From Candidatus Dojkabacteria bacterium (lineage in GTDB: Bacteria; Patescibacteria; Dojkabacteria; SC72), in contig JALNYV010000018.1 in NCBI GenBank assembly GCA_023229785.1, positions 1 to 42,343 of the forward strand: a DNA stretch of 42,343 bases, read 5' to 3'. Numbering within the stretch: the first letter of the stretch is position 1; each line of letters opens with the position of its first letter. The position numbers and the translations under genes are program-made. Shown here piece by piece: positions 29,213 through 38,974 of the stretch. Under the pieces are notes generated by a model. That model searched no databases. It saw only the letters and a list, made by a program, of their open reading frames with translations, and had not been told where the DNA came from.

Positions 29213-29764
29213 ATGATAGTACCAGACACAGCGCAGGTACTCAATACAGCGATACCTGCAAGTCCAACAGTAAACTCCATTAATTCAATAACAAGGAGAA
29301 CTGGCGGATTACTAATTACAAAAACAAATACCTGCAATGGAGACGGAGCACAAACAGATAATATTTTTACAGTCACTGGTTCAGTAGAAATTCTTGATAT
29401 ATGGGCAGTATGCACTGAAGCAACTAATGCGACAGATTTAGCTGCTTGTTCACTCGCTATTTATGACGGAACAGCAACTTTAGAACTTACTGATAGCGGA
29501 GCTCCAACAGATTGTTCAGGAATAAATGTTGGAGACCTTTTATTCAAGAATGGAGCTTCAGCAACTGTTGCTTTGGTCAGACAGAACAATGACGCAGCAG
29601 TTTTAACAGATGTAACAGAAACAAAAGTCAGAGTTACAAAGAAACTAAACACAGCAACATATATCCAATTCCTATTTAACGGAGATGTAAACACTGATGT
29701 TGACATCAAGTTTTACGTGTCTTATGTGCCTAAGTCAGATGATGGTTTAATTGTTGCTTCATAG
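29213..29764 (+). CDS. Putative virion protein
   Basis: 183 residues, beta-rich with many Thr, Asn, Ala and Gly; no signal peptide. AVCTEATNATDLAACSLAIYDG and TYIQFLFNGDVNTDVDIKFYVSY resemble beta-sandwich phage surface proteins. No specific family recognised. Positioned between two other virion genes. Confidence 0.6.
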   Translation: MIVPDTAQVLNTAIPASPTVNSINSITRRTGGLLITKTNTCNGDGAQTDNIFTVTGSVEILDIWAVCTEATNATDLAACSLAIYDGTATLELTDSGAPTDCSGINVGDLLFKNGASATVALVRQNNDAAVLTDVTETKVRVTKKLNTATYIQFLFNGDVNTDVDIKFYVSYVPKSDDGLIVAS

Positions 29765-29790
29765 ATTTAATAATTTAACACAATAATAAT

Positions 29791-30069
29791 ATGGACAAAT
29801 TATATCCAGCGAATGTCACCACAGCGCAAATCGCTGAAATGACAGAGGTGGTAAAAGTAGTAAAAGACACAAAATTGATGAAAGACTTTATCAAGGCTTT
29901 GGTGACAAAGCCGATGAGTATCAGCGAAATCGTCAAGGCTTGTGATGACAAGTACGTTGAAACGAACAGCGAGGATTATCATTTCCTCGGTCAGGAAATC
30001 CAGGCGATGTGCGAGGAGATTGAAACCGAATGGAGACCGAAAGAAGAAGTCATCGCAGCGGTAATCTAA
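29791..30069 (+). CDS. Hypothetical protein
   Basis: 92 residues, helical and charged, with MSISEIVKACDDKYVETNSE and EIQAMCEEIETEWRPKEEV. The base composition rises in GC here compared with upstream genes. No family recognised; possibly a small chaperone or minor tail protein. A hairpin follows its stop. Confidence 0.6.
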   Translation: MDKLYPANVTTAQIAEMTEVVKVVKDTKLMKDFIKALVTKPMSISEIVKACDDKYVETNSEDYHFLGQEIQAMCEEIETEWRPKEEVIAAVI

Positions 30070-30079
30070 TAATCAAAAG

Positions 30080-30104
30080 GGGCGATGGATTTTGTTCATC
30101 GCCC
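30080..30104 (+). terminator. Hairpin after 30069, possible terminator
   Basis: GGGCGATG/CATCGCCC (30080-30087/30097-30104) is a perfect 8-bp stem with a 9-nt loop; the T-tract is interrupted (TACTTT), so termination may be partial. Confidence 0.5.
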
Positions 30105-30123
30105 TACTTTAAAACAATAATTT

Positions 30124-31806
30124 ATGAGATATCCAAGTCGCCAGTCAGAACAAGTTCTCTTTAGGGAACTGTTCTGGAACACAGACTCGGTGAGAGACAA
30201 TTCAGGCACATTAGTAGCAAGCCCCACAGTAGCTAACGGCATAACGCTGAACGGCACAACGCAATATGCGACCTATCCGACAACGGGGCTTGTCCTTAAT
30301 GGAAAAACCGCTTTGACATTAGAATTTTGGTTTTCACCGAGTTTCAACTGCAATGACAACATTTCTCGGATGATTCTTGATACAACGAGCGGAGCCGGTG
30401 CACGCATTTTTGTTCTCAAGTACGACAACAATTCATTTATTGTTAGTTTGGGTAATACTCAAGTTGCTACGATTTCGTTAGCGTCTTACCAAGCGTATTG
30501 GAAAGTGGGTGCGCCGAATCACGTGGCTATTTGTGCGGCTTCAGGTTCAACGATTATTTATTTAAATAATATTCAAATTGGCACCTCCGCAACGGCGTGG
30601 ACGCAAACAGGGCAACCGGCATATTTATATTTGGGTGTGTCAAATGGTGCTGCAAGCTACTTCCCTGGCACAATCCACTCCCTCTCAATCTATTCCGTAA
30701 AATGGGACGCTAACGAAGTATCAGACGCATACAACAAATGCACATTCACAGAAATGGCGTTTTCCAAAGCGGTGGTTCATCTGCCTTGCAAGAGTATTTA
30801 TGCGAATACGGGGGATGGGGCGGCATTGGGCATAGATATGGACATGGAAACCGCCGGAGTGGCGGCTTGGACACCAACAAACTCAACACTTACAAAAGAG
30901 GCTGGTGCAAGGACAGGAGGAAGTGGCAGTTTGATTTTGCGAAACGCAAGAACGGCTGGCGGATCTGGTTACGCCGCACAAAACTTAATAACAAATTTAA
31001 AATATTATAGATGCACTGGATGGGCTAGAACAGACGGATCGGGGGTAGCGGCTCACGTTTATATTGGGGGAGTTTCTCTTGGCGTTGTAGCAAGTACAAA
31101 TACTTGGACTTATTTTGATAAAGTTTCTCAAGGCACAACTGGATGGTTTACTTTAGTTTCTTTGGGCGGAGCAGATACGAACTATACAGAGTGGGACGAC
31201 GTAACTCTTCAAGAAGTTGATTTCCTCACAGAAAATCTCGGCACAGGCTCCGATGTAAAAGTCGGTGACTCTGGCCTCTACGGCGTAACACAAGCGCCAT
31301 ACAACGGGTTTGTGTACGACGGAGCGAACTCATATTTGGATTGTGGATCTGATGTAGTGGGGACGAGCGCAGGAACGTTTGCGGCGTTGGTAAATTTGAC
31401 AGGAGTGGGCGAAGGTGCGAGAGGTAGAATTTTTGATAATGGAAAATTCTTTTTTCTTGTAAATGTATCGGCGAATATGAATGTCGGTCTTTCTTCTGAC
31501 GGAGCTACTTATGCCTTTTCTGCAACAAATTCTCTTTCTCTTGGGAACTGGAATACGGTGATTGGAACAAGAACAGGTGCAGGTGCTACAAACTTGTATG
31601 TGAATGGAGTTTTGTCAGGTACGGCAAATCAGTCTAGTGGCACACCAGTAGCTGGTACAACAAATTTGATTATTGGGAATAATGCAGGAAGAAGTATTAC
31701 TTTTAACGGCACAATCAAATATCCAAAAATCGCAACGCATTACATTGCGAATCCCACACAAGTGCGCGAAATCCACAACAAACTAATGATGATGATAACT
31801 AAATAG
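30124..31806 (+). CDS. LamG-domain tail/fibre protein
   Basis: 560 residues. Two concanavalin/LamG-like jelly-roll domains are visible: residues about 40-200 (ALTLEFWFSPSFNCNDN, YLNNIQIGTSA, TIHSLSIYS) and about 390-555 (GTFAALVNLTGVGEGARG, NLYVNGVLSG, IKYPKIATHYI). Between them lies a carbohydrate-binding-like beta region (about 225-370). Such domains bind glycans, so this is probably an adsorption or decoration protein. Its C-terminal domain resembles the N-terminal domain of the 32348 gene. GC is higher than in neighbours, suggesting transfer. Confidence 0.8.
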   Translation: MRYPSRQSEQVLFRELFWNTDSVRDNSGTLVASPTVANGITLNGTTQYATYPTTGLVLNGKTALTLEFWFSPSFNCNDNISRMILDTTSGAGARIFVLKYDNNSFIVSLGNTQVATISLASYQAYWKVGAPNHVAICAASGSTIIYLNNIQIGTSATAWTQTGQPAYLYLGVSNGAASYFPGTIHSLSIYSVKWDANEVSDAYNKCTFTEMAFSKAVVHLPCKSIYANTGDGAALGIDMDMETAGVAAWTPTNSTLTKEAGARTGGSGSLILRNARTAGGSGYAAQNLITNLKYYRCTGWARTDGSGVAAHVYIGGVSLGVVASTNTWTYFDKVSQGTTGWFTLVSLGGADTNYTEWDDVTLQEVDFLTENLGTGSDVKVGDSGLYGVTQAPYNGFVYDGANSYLDCGSDVVGTSAGTFAALVNLTGVGEGARGRIFDNGKFFFLVNVSANMNVGLSSDGATYAFSATNSLSLGNWNTVIGTRTGAGATNLYVNGVLSGTANQSSGTPVAGTTNLIIGNNAGRSITFNGTIKYPKIATHYIANPTQVREIHNKLMMMITK

Positions 31807-31809
31807 GCT

Positions 31810-32334
31810 ATGAATAACAAAGAAAGAAAAATTAGAAACGACTGCAAATATACTGGAGAAAATTCAGAAGTCTTTGTTAAAGAAAAAACATGTTTAGAGT
31901 GTGGCAAGTTATTCATTAAAAAGCCGAATACTTCTGTTCGGTATTTCAATAAGATAAGAAGGTTTTGCAGTCACGCTTGTTATTCAAAGCACAGAAGTAA
32001 AGAATTTGTGGGAGAAAAAAGCGGAAGGTGGAACGGTGGCAAGGTTAAAAATACTAATGGATATGTTCGCTTGATGGACAAGAATCATCGTCGCCAAGAC
32101 AATAACCATTATGTAGCGGAACATATTTTGATCGCCGAAAATATCTTAAAAAGACCAATCGAGAAGACTGAAGTTATTCATCACATTAACGGGATAAAAA
32201 ATGATAATCGGCCAGAAAATCTTTATTTATTCAACGATATTGGTGAACATCATCGTTATCATGATTATCTTCGCTGGAAGAGCGAAAAACTTGTACCGAT
32301 AACGCAGTCAAATCTGCAAGCCTTAGCAATTTAA
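31810..32334 (+). CDS. HNH homing endonuclease
   Basis: 174 residues. A zinc-finger part (CLECGKLF with FCSHACYSKH) is followed by GYVRLMDKNHRR, NNHYVAEHILIAENIL, EVIHHINGIKNDNRPENLYLF and a His-rich end, the HNH_3 pattern. The His-Asn-His active centre is complete (HHINGIKNDNRPENL). A free-standing homing endonuclease sits between two paralogous LamG genes, where it can spread by cutting phages that lack it. Confidence 0.9.
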   Translation: MNNKERKIRNDCKYTGENSEVFVKEKTCLECGKLFIKKPNTSVRYFNKIRRFCSHACYSKHRSKEFVGEKSGRWNGGKVKNTNGYVRLMDKNHRRQDNNHYVAEHILIAENILKRPIEKTEVIHHINGIKNDNRPENLYLFNDIGEHHRYHDYLRWKSEKLVPITQSNLQALAI

Positions 32335-32347
32335 CAAAAGGAACTAT

Positions 32348-34084
32348 ATGGGAAATATAATGAATCAAAATAGGAGATACGAAGTCCGAAATTACGACTT
32401 CACCTCGGGCGAATTGATAGACCAAAGTCCTTCGGCAATTTCCACCAGTCCCACCGTGACCGCTGGTCTTTGGAATGTTGGAGAAAAGGGCAGGGCAATC
32501 TACTTAAAAAGCGCAACCTCTAAACTTGATTTTGGAGCCGTGGATAGTTTAGGTACTGGAAATATTACGGTTATTGTTCTTATGAAGCCCGACAGTATCG
32601 GCGCGACTAACGGAATGGTAATCAATAACGGAAAGTTTCTGTTCGGAATGGGGGCTAATAAATTGACTGCGGCTTCCGACGGCGCAACTTATATTTATGA
32701 TGCAGCTTCTTCTGTTCCCTATAGTCAAAATTGTGTGGGTGCAGTCACAAGAACATCCGCAGGTGTGGTTAATTTCTTCGTCAACGGAGTACAGAGTGGA
32801 ACAAGGAATCAAGCAAGTGGTACACCAGCCGCCGCCTCAACGAATGTAATTGTTGGAAATAGAAATGCCAGCGACAGAAATTTTGATGGCAGTCTTTACA
32901 AAATAATCATCTACTCCACTATCCTCTCCGACCAAACAATCGCTCAAATCTCCGATGAACTGATGACCGAGAAATCAATCACTCTGCCAGCGGTGAAGAC
33001 GGTGAGTGATGTGAGCGTCATTCAAGACGGAAACATGGAATGGAGTGACGCGAGTTGGTGGACAGGTGCGACAACGATAGCAAAGTCAACAACAAATCCG
33101 TATAAAGGAACTCAATGCTTGAAAATCACTTTAACTGGTGCGACAGGTAGTGCTTCGCAAACGGCTTTAACTATTGGCGACTGTTATCGAGTAACGGGAA
33201 AATGTAGAAGTGACGGAAGTGCAACTCCGAAGGTATATCTTGGAACTGGAACTTTAGCGTTTACAGGAACAACATCAACAAGCTGTCAAAACATAGACGT
33301 TGTTGGTAGGTGTGCTACAAGTGCTTCTGTTTTGCTTTATGTCACAGGATCGGCAGGGCAATACGTTGAATACGATGACTTAAAAATTGTTAAAGTTCCT
33401 TCAACTTCATCCTATCAGGCAATCTCAAATCCTTGCTACATTGATAACGGCGGTGTTGGCTGGAATAGAAGTTTTGCGAATGAAACAGCAGGACAATTAA
33501 GCAACTCTGGAGGCTGGAATATAATCTCAGGCTCTTGGCAGGTGGAAAATCAGGCAGACGCAGACAAGAGAAAGAAACAAATAACTTGTAAATCGGCTGG
33601 GATAGCTTCATTACCCATTCCTTTAATGGGGTATGTAAAATTTGATTTGTACAAAGGCAATGACACTAACAATACCTATGTGCAAATTGGAGCAACTTTA
33701 CCTGGGAGTTATGCCGCTACTGGGAATAACGGATATATGTTGGGGCTTACTTCAACAGAAGCCGTGGCGATGTATTCGGTTGCTAGCGGAACTCCGACCT
33801 CTAGGATGGTTTCCGCCGCCTCCTACATCTCCACCACAGGCTGGTACTCAATCATAGTCAAACGCTATCCGGGCGGTATTTTTTATACCTACATCAAAGG
33901 CGGTTCACAGTTCCCGACTTGGACTTTGGTTTCTGTGACTGGTGGAAGCGGTACGAATCCGTTTACGAACAACACCTACACCACGAGCCAGTTTTTGAAT
34001 CTTCAATTCGGTACAGGTGACGCAATCAAAAATATGGAATTTGGACCAGACTTCAATCGCCTACTAATTAATTCAAACATATAA
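32348..34084 (+). CDS. LamG-domain tail/fibre protein, paralogue
   Basis: 578 residues. Residues 60-200 (TVIVLMKPDSIGATNG, NFFVNGVQSG, LYKIIIYSTI) match the C-terminal LamG domain of the 30124 protein, with a similar following linker. A second beta domain (about 210-350) and a C-terminal LamG-like region (about 365-575, YVKFDLYKGNDTNN) follow. Probably binds host surface glycan. The two genes look like products of duplication, now separated by the HNH gene. Confidence 0.75.
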   Translation: MGNIMNQNRRYEVRNYDFTSGELIDQSPSAISTSPTVTAGLWNVGEKGRAIYLKSATSKLDFGAVDSLGTGNITVIVLMKPDSIGATNGMVINNGKFLFGMGANKLTAASDGATYIYDAASSVPYSQNCVGAVTRTSAGVVNFFVNGVQSGTRNQASGTPAAASTNVIVGNRNASDRNFDGSLYKIIIYSTILSDQTIAQISDELMTEKSITLPAVKTVSDVSVIQDGNMEWSDASWWTGATTIAKSTTNPYKGTQCLKITLTGATGSASQTALTIGDCYRVTGKCRSDGSATPKVYLGTGTLAFTGTTSTSCQNIDVVGRCATSASVLLYVTGSAGQYVEYDDLKIVKVPSTSSYQAISNPCYIDNGGVGWNRSFANETAGQLSNSGGWNIISGSWQVENQADADKRKKQITCKSAGIASLPIPLMGYVKFDLYKGNDTNNTYVQIGATLPGSYAATGNNGYMLGLTSTEAVAMYSVASGTPTSRMVSAASYISTTGWYSIIVKRYPGGIFYTYIKGGSQFPTWTLVSVTGGSGTNPFTNNTYTTSQFLNLQFGTGDAIKNMEFGPDFNRLLINSNI

Positions 34085-34320
34085 TGCAAAGACTAACAGA
34101 AGAAGAACTAAGAGATATTGGTATTCGTCAGAGCAGAATAAATATTTTAAACACTGATTTAGGAATTCACCAAAGTGAAATGCAGAATTATGTAGGAAGT
34201 CTGATTAAGAAATACAAGCTAGATATTAAAAAGGAATACCAACTAGACGGTAATTATTTAACCGAAATTAAAGATAAAATTAATGACAAAATCGAACCTA
34301 AGGACAAGGGTAAGAGATAA
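34084..34320 (+). CDS. Hypothetical small protein
   Basis: 78 residues, charged and helical (MQRLTEEELRDIGIRQSR), basic at the end. ATG overlaps the previous stop, and the next gene starts 38 bases before its end in another frame. Possibly a tail assembly factor; no family recognised. Confidence 0.6.
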   Translation: MQRLTEEELRDIGIRQSRINILNTDLGIHQSEMQNYVGSLIKKYKLDIKKEYQLDGNYLTEIKDKINDKIEPKDKGKR

Positions 34321-35662
34321 AATTAGAGATTGGTATCTAAACACAGACGCTATCAATATGGCTGCAGGAATAAACTCTGCTTCGACTTATGTTGTAGTAG
34401 ACGATGGCACTAAGTTTCGAGCTAATGATTTAGTTGATATAGAAGACGAGACTGTAAAAATAACAGCAATGTCTACTAATTCAGCTACTATCCAAAGAGG
34501 ACAACGTGGGACAACAGTTGCTTCTCACGCTGATAACATTACAGTCTCAGCTCTTGATGAATGGAACAAAAGAGAAATTGATTCTGCTATTGAAAGCGCA
34601 TTTGAGCAATTCCACCCTGATATATATACAGAATATAAAGGTAACTTCAAAGGACAAGCAAACCGCAGAACAGTTGACCTATGTAATTCAGCAATGTTCT
34701 TACAAAGCGCTGACGCAAGCGCTCCAGTTCTAAACACAACAAACCAGAAAATAGGTTCTGGTTGTTTAGATTTGGGACTAACATATTCAGCAGGTTATGG
34801 AACGTACGAAAGAACTTTAGCTTCAACATTTGACGGGTCTGATTATGATTACTTGAATATGTGGTTTTACGTTAAAGACTTAATCAACACAAGTGATAAT
34901 TCAATCTTTGAAGATGATGCTTTGGAACTTAGAGTTGGCAATCATTCTGCTGCATACAAATACAAGACAGTCGGCAAAGACGATTTGGTTGCTGATAGTT
35001 GGAATTTACTCGTAAACAACTTGCAGGACTTTTCGTCTTCAGGAACTGTTGATATGTCAGCTTTAGATTATTTTATGCTGAAGATAAATGCCAAAGAAAG
35101 CATTACTTCAGGCGATATCAGAATGGACGAATGGTTTATGACCACCTATCCAATAACAACTTCTAAACTAGATTATAGACTGCCTTCCAATGTTTATAGA
35201 GTAAATAGAGTATTTCTTTATGAAAACGAAAACAGCAATAGATATGGAGAGATTACTAATTGGAGTGTTGATAACAATATTCTTTCTTTGGATGAAGAGG
35301 TGTTGTTGAAATCACAGGTCGGAACATTCTTTGACGCTGTCAGCGGAAGTAGCGCAAACTATCCAATGAAAATTGTTGGCAATAAAAAACTAACTGTTCC
35401 TACAGCAGATACGACAACAATAGACTTAGATGATGCTAAGGCTGAAATAATAATACTGCAAGCAGCAATAACTTTATTCGATGGGATGTTTTCTGATAGA
35501 GCTAAATTCGACCAATACTCAGTCAAGTTAAATGCTCAAGACCAAAGTATCCTAAGCATTCAAAGACTTCAAAACTCATATCAACAAAGAGTTCAAGAAT
35601 TATTACAAAGATACGCCCAATCACCTGGCGCAACAGTGATGGACGACGACGATAATTATTAA
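34283..35662 (+). CDS. Putative connector/tail protein
   Basis: 459 residues. The N-terminal part (30-105: AGINSASTYVVVDDGTKFRA, DLVDIEDETVKI, QRGQRGTTVASHADNITV) is a pattern I know from phage connector/structural proteins that contain 'ie-E--V---s----v-RG--GT-a--H'. A beta-sandwich-like middle (155-300) and a helical C-terminus with PTADTTTIDLDDAKAE follow. A head-tail connector or adaptor role is likely, from position before the propeller protein. Confidence 0.65.
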   Translation: MTKSNLRTRVRDKIRDWYLNTDAINMAAGINSASTYVVVDDGTKFRANDLVDIEDETVKITAMSTNSATIQRGQRGTTVASHADNITVSALDEWNKREIDSAIESAFEQFHPDIYTEYKGNFKGQANRRTVDLCNSAMFLQSADASAPVLNTTNQKIGSGCLDLGLTYSAGYGTYERTLASTFDGSDYDYLNMWFYVKDLINTSDNSIFEDDALELRVGNHSAAYKYKTVGKDDLVADSWNLLVNNLQDFSSSGTVDMSALDYFMLKINAKESITSGDIRMDEWFMTTYPITTSKLDYRLPSNVYRVNRVFLYENENSNRYGEITNWSVDNNILSLDEEVLLKSQVGTFFDAVSGSSANYPMKIVGNKKLTVPTADTTTIDLDDAKAEIIILQAAITLFDGMFSDRAKFDQYSVKLNAQDQSILSIQRLQNSYQQRVQELLQRYAQSPGATVMDDDDNY

Positions 35663-35666
35663 TTAT

Positions 35667-37421
35667 ATGGCTTCAGGAGATAAATATCACATTACTTTAG
35701 ATAACACTGGCTACATTATTAAGCAGGGCAGTTATACTAAAGAATTACAACCAACAACAGAAAGCCGTTATTCAACTGGAAACATTGGATATTCTGATTT
35801 GACTGTCTGGCAATACTTCGCCCAGTCAAACTGGATAAACGGATTTGACCAGAAGTTTCTAGTTGATGACGCTTGTTTTTATGATAATGAATATACAAAC
35901 ACAAACGAGGCAGGAGAGATAAAACTGTTCAACCAACTAACTGTCGCTGATGATTTTGTTGACGCTGGACCAATCAAGACTATCAAGTCCTATAATGGCA
36001 GTGTCTATTTGGCTGTTCAGAAAGTCTCTCCAACGATTTGGAAATGGACTGGTTCAGGTTCTGCGACTTATGAATTATCATTGGCAAATATGTCGTCAAT
36101 AATTGATTCGGAAGTCTGGGGAGATAAACTCTACATGTCAACTGGAGCAGGCGGACAAGTCTATAACTATAATGGAGCTGCTTGGAATTCACTGGCTAAG
36201 AGTATTAACTGGATGACCTCTTGGGAAAGTTATCTCTGGGGAAATTCAGCGACTGCTTTGTTCAAATATGACACAACAACTAACTCTGCTTGGACACAAG
36301 AATATACAATCGCAGGCGAGTATATGAAAGAAATGAAAGTGTTTAGAGGCAAGATTTATTACCTAGCCACAGACGCTGATAATCAAGAAACATATTTCTG
36401 TTCTTATGACGGAGATTTGAGAACTAAAATTTATGTCTGGAACGAGGGTTGCAGACCTTCACTAGAAATCTTTGAAAGCAAACTTTGGATGGAAGTCGGA
36501 GGAACACTCTATTCATTTAACGGCGCTGAAGTAAGACGAGAACTTAATCTTCAATCCAGATGGGGCAAGAAAGGTCTAGGAATTTATCCAACAACTAACC
36601 AAGATGAAGGTCAAGGAATTTGTGCTGCAGGAAAAAGACTTTATTGTGTAGCTAATCCTTCTGCAACAAAGAGCTCTCTATTAGTCAAAGAAGAAGCAAC
36701 TGGCTGGTCTCAAGCAATCGGAGCGCAAAGTTATCCATTCACAACCTTAGGAGTATTCGACCAAGGAGCAACTTCTGATAATTCATTACTGGCAGGAGAT
36801 AACTCTGGCAACCTTTATTCCTTAAATGAAAGCCTATACTCAACTTCAAATACTGGAGTAGTTGAATCGTCTTGGATTGACGCTGATTTATTCAGTTTAG
36901 ATAAACTCTGGAGCAGTTTGATTATCTATCATGACACTCTGCCAGCAAGTACAAGCATAGTCGCTAAATACAAACTAGATGAGGACTCTTCTTGGCAAAC
37001 ATTTACAGGTTCTAGTTCCACTGGAACAACTAACTTTTCAGCTGCATTTCCAACAGGGACTATCGGCAAGAAATTGAAATATCAACTTTTACTGTCAACT
37101 GCTAATTCAGCAGCAACTCCAACAGTTCAAGATGTAGTTGCTAAATATATTTTAAATCCACCAGTAAAAAAGAAATGGCAATTCACTATTGTCTTAGGTA
37201 ACGATACTATCTTATTAGATAAAACAAGAGAACCTAAATCAGGTGCAACTCTTGAAGCAGGACTCTGGTCAGCTTTAGATAAAGACGCCTTACTCTCATT
37301 TACAGACGCAGACAATTCCACGTTCAATGTTATCTTTAGTAATTTAAGAGTTGAAGGTCCACATATCAATCAAAAAGAAGGTATGGAATACCACGCTTTA
37401 GTAGAATTAATTGAATCATAA
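35667..37421 (+). CDS. Beta-propeller-like tail protein (nozzle candidate)
   Basis: 584 residues. Repeated blade-like units end in 'W/Y-x-x-x-L-Y-S/Y-N-G' (VYLAVQKVSPTIWKWTG, KLYMSTGAGGQVYNYNGAAW, YLWGNSATALFKYD, KIYYLATDADNQETYFCSYDG, KLWMEVGGTLYSFNG, LYCVANPSATKSSL). That is five or more beta blades over residues about 100-400, a propeller as in podoviral tail nozzles. The C-terminal 180 residues are a separate beta domain. No enzymatic residues seen. Confidence 0.78.
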   Translation: MASGDKYHITLDNTGYIIKQGSYTKELQPTTESRYSTGNIGYSDLTVWQYFAQSNWINGFDQKFLVDDACFYDNEYTNTNEAGEIKLFNQLTVADDFVDAGPIKTIKSYNGSVYLAVQKVSPTIWKWTGSGSATYELSLANMSSIIDSEVWGDKLYMSTGAGGQVYNYNGAAWNSLAKSINWMTSWESYLWGNSATALFKYDTTTNSAWTQEYTIAGEYMKEMKVFRGKIYYLATDADNQETYFCSYDGDLRTKIYVWNEGCRPSLEIFESKLWMEVGGTLYSFNGAEVRRELNLQSRWGKKGLGIYPTTNQDEGQGICAAGKRLYCVANPSATKSSLLVKEEATGWSQAIGAQSYPFTTLGVFDQGATSDNSLLAGDNSGNLYSLNESLYSTSNTGVVESSWIDADLFSLDKLWSSLIIYHDTLPASTSIVAKYKLDEDSSWQTFTGSSSTGTTNFSAAFPTGTIGKKLKYQLLLSTANSAATPTVQDVVAKYILNPPVKKKWQFTIVLGNDTILLDKTREPKSGATLEAGLWSALDKDALLSFTDADNSTFNVIFSNLRVEGPHINQKEGMEYHALVELIES

Positions 37422-38647
37422 TGGATATAATTTGGAAAGGAAAACATAAGGAAGAAGAAGCTGTCTCAAGATACAAACCATTCACTATATCTCATCAGGA
37501 ATTATTGGATGTAGGTAACATCTCTCACTGGGAAATAGATAAGTTTGTTAGAGGATTACAGAAAGCATTTCCGAATGTATTTCCTTCGGGTATTTTATTT
37601 GGCAATGATGTCAAGATTGCGTGGGAAAATACTTCGGGTGTTTCTGATGCTTACATAAAAGAGAACACCGATAACAGATTGGAAATAAAATGCGGTGTGA
37701 TCTATATCAACGGAGAGATTTTATTAAACGGTACGCACATTAAAGAAGCAGACAGAATCTATGCCGCTTCACTATATAGCAGTGAAAGTTTATACAATAG
37801 AAAAATGATTTCTCTTGGAGAAGACGGAGATTATATATCGATAGTTGGAGCTTCTAATTTCTCTGGTGATTTGTTCATAGCCGCTAATGTTACTTTTAGT
37901 TCTGGTGCAGAAAGGTCTATAAGATTCGGAAATAATTGCGGTAATACTGGAGGACTAGTATTCGGGGCTACAAACTATACTGGTTATTATTCAAGAATAT
38001 TCGATGATGGAAATCTATATCTTTGCACTGATGACGTTCTATATTTCGCTGATATGAATACTACGACAGGAGCAAAAGGAAACGTTGCGTTATCAATTAA
38101 TATGGACAGTCTGGCTTCATATTTTAATGGAGTAGTTAGATTCGGAAGCGGATTGGATATTAATGTCAGTGGTGCTGCTACATTCGAGAAAATAGGAGCA
38201 GGAGATATTAAGTTTTATCAATATAGTGGAGGTGGTCCAGTCCAATGTTTCACAATAGATACCTCAAATAACGTCCACGTAAATTCAAACAGTTACTTAT
38301 ATGTAGATAAAACAGACGCCGCTGATCATACAGCACTTCATATTAATACTTCTACGAACAGAGTAACCAGAGCCACTTCTTCGAGAAGATACAAAAAGAA
38401 CATTGAAGATTACCAATTCGATTTAGATAAAATAGATTTATTACAAGCAAAAACATTTAATTTCAAATCCGATAATAGCAAAGGTATAAGCTATATCGCT
38501 GAAGATATTGTTGAACAATATCCAGAAATGGCTATTCGTGATGGGGAGGGAAGAGTAGAAAACTATAGTGATAAGAAAATGGAAACTCTTTTGGCTGAAG
38601 AAATAAAAGATTTAAGAAAACGTGTTAAACAACTAGAAACAAAATAA
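37421..38647 (+). CDS. Tail fibre with S74 intramolecular chaperone
   Basis: 408 residues. The middle is beta-rich with Gly/Asn, a fibre shaft (about 130-320). The end, SSRRYKKNIEDYQFDLDKID (about 325-344), GISYIAEDIVEQYPEMA and a final LLAEEIKDLRKRVKQLE coiled coil, is the peptidase S74 intramolecular chaperone, which trimerises the fibre and cleaves itself off at the Ser before RYKK (Ser-Lys dyad). It is the probable receptor-binding component of the virion. Confidence 0.9.
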   Translation: MDIIWKGKHKEEEAVSRYKPFTISHQELLDVGNISHWEIDKFVRGLQKAFPNVFPSGILFGNDVKIAWENTSGVSDAYIKENTDNRLEIKCGVIYINGEILLNGTHIKEADRIYAASLYSSESLYNRKMISLGEDGDYISIVGASNFSGDLFIAANVTFSSGAERSIRFGNNCGNTGGLVFGATNYTGYYSRIFDDGNLYLCTDDVLYFADMNTTTGAKGNVALSINMDSLASYFNGVVRFGSGLDINVSGAATFEKIGAGDIKFYQYSGGGPVQCFTIDTSNNVHVNSNSYLYVDKTDAADHTALHINTSTNRVTRATSSRRYKKNIEDYQFDLDKIDLLQAKTFNFKSDNSKGISYIAEDIVEQYPEMAIRDGEGRVENYSDKKMETLLAEEIKDLRKRVKQLETK

Positions 38648-38974
38648 ATGAAAGAAGACTTTTCAATATCAGAATTGCAAAAGATAGAAGAGAATAAATA
38701 TAAAACTGAAAAATTAGCAGATTCTATTTTGCTTTACCAAAAGAACGTAGATGAGATAAACAGACACATTGCAGTTTTGAATGATGACCTAACACGTAAT
38801 TCATTAAGTCTTGCGGAATTGGTCGGAGATAATAAGACAGTCCACGCTGAAATCATAGGAAGTCAAAATACTATGTGTGAACGTATAAAAACTCTTGAGA
38901 AATTCTTTTGGATAGTTATCAGCTTGTCAGCAGGTGGATTAATAACTTCAGTATTTAATTTAATATTCAAATGA
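38648..38974 (+). CDS. XhlA-like membrane protein
   Basis: 108 residues: helical coiled-coil N-terminal 80 (DEINRHIAVLNDDLTRNSL) and a C-terminal transmembrane helix, about residues 84-105 (FFWIVISLSAGGLITSVFNLIF). This layout resembles hemolysin XhlA-type proteins that accompany endolysins in lysis cassettes. The ATGA overlap with the endolysin gene supports a shared role. Confidence 0.7.
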   Translation: MKEDFSISELQKIEENKYKTEKLADSILLYQKNVDEINRHIAVLNDDLTRNSLSLAELVGDNKTVHAEIIGSQNTMCERIKTLEKFFWIVISLSAGGLITSVFNLIFK

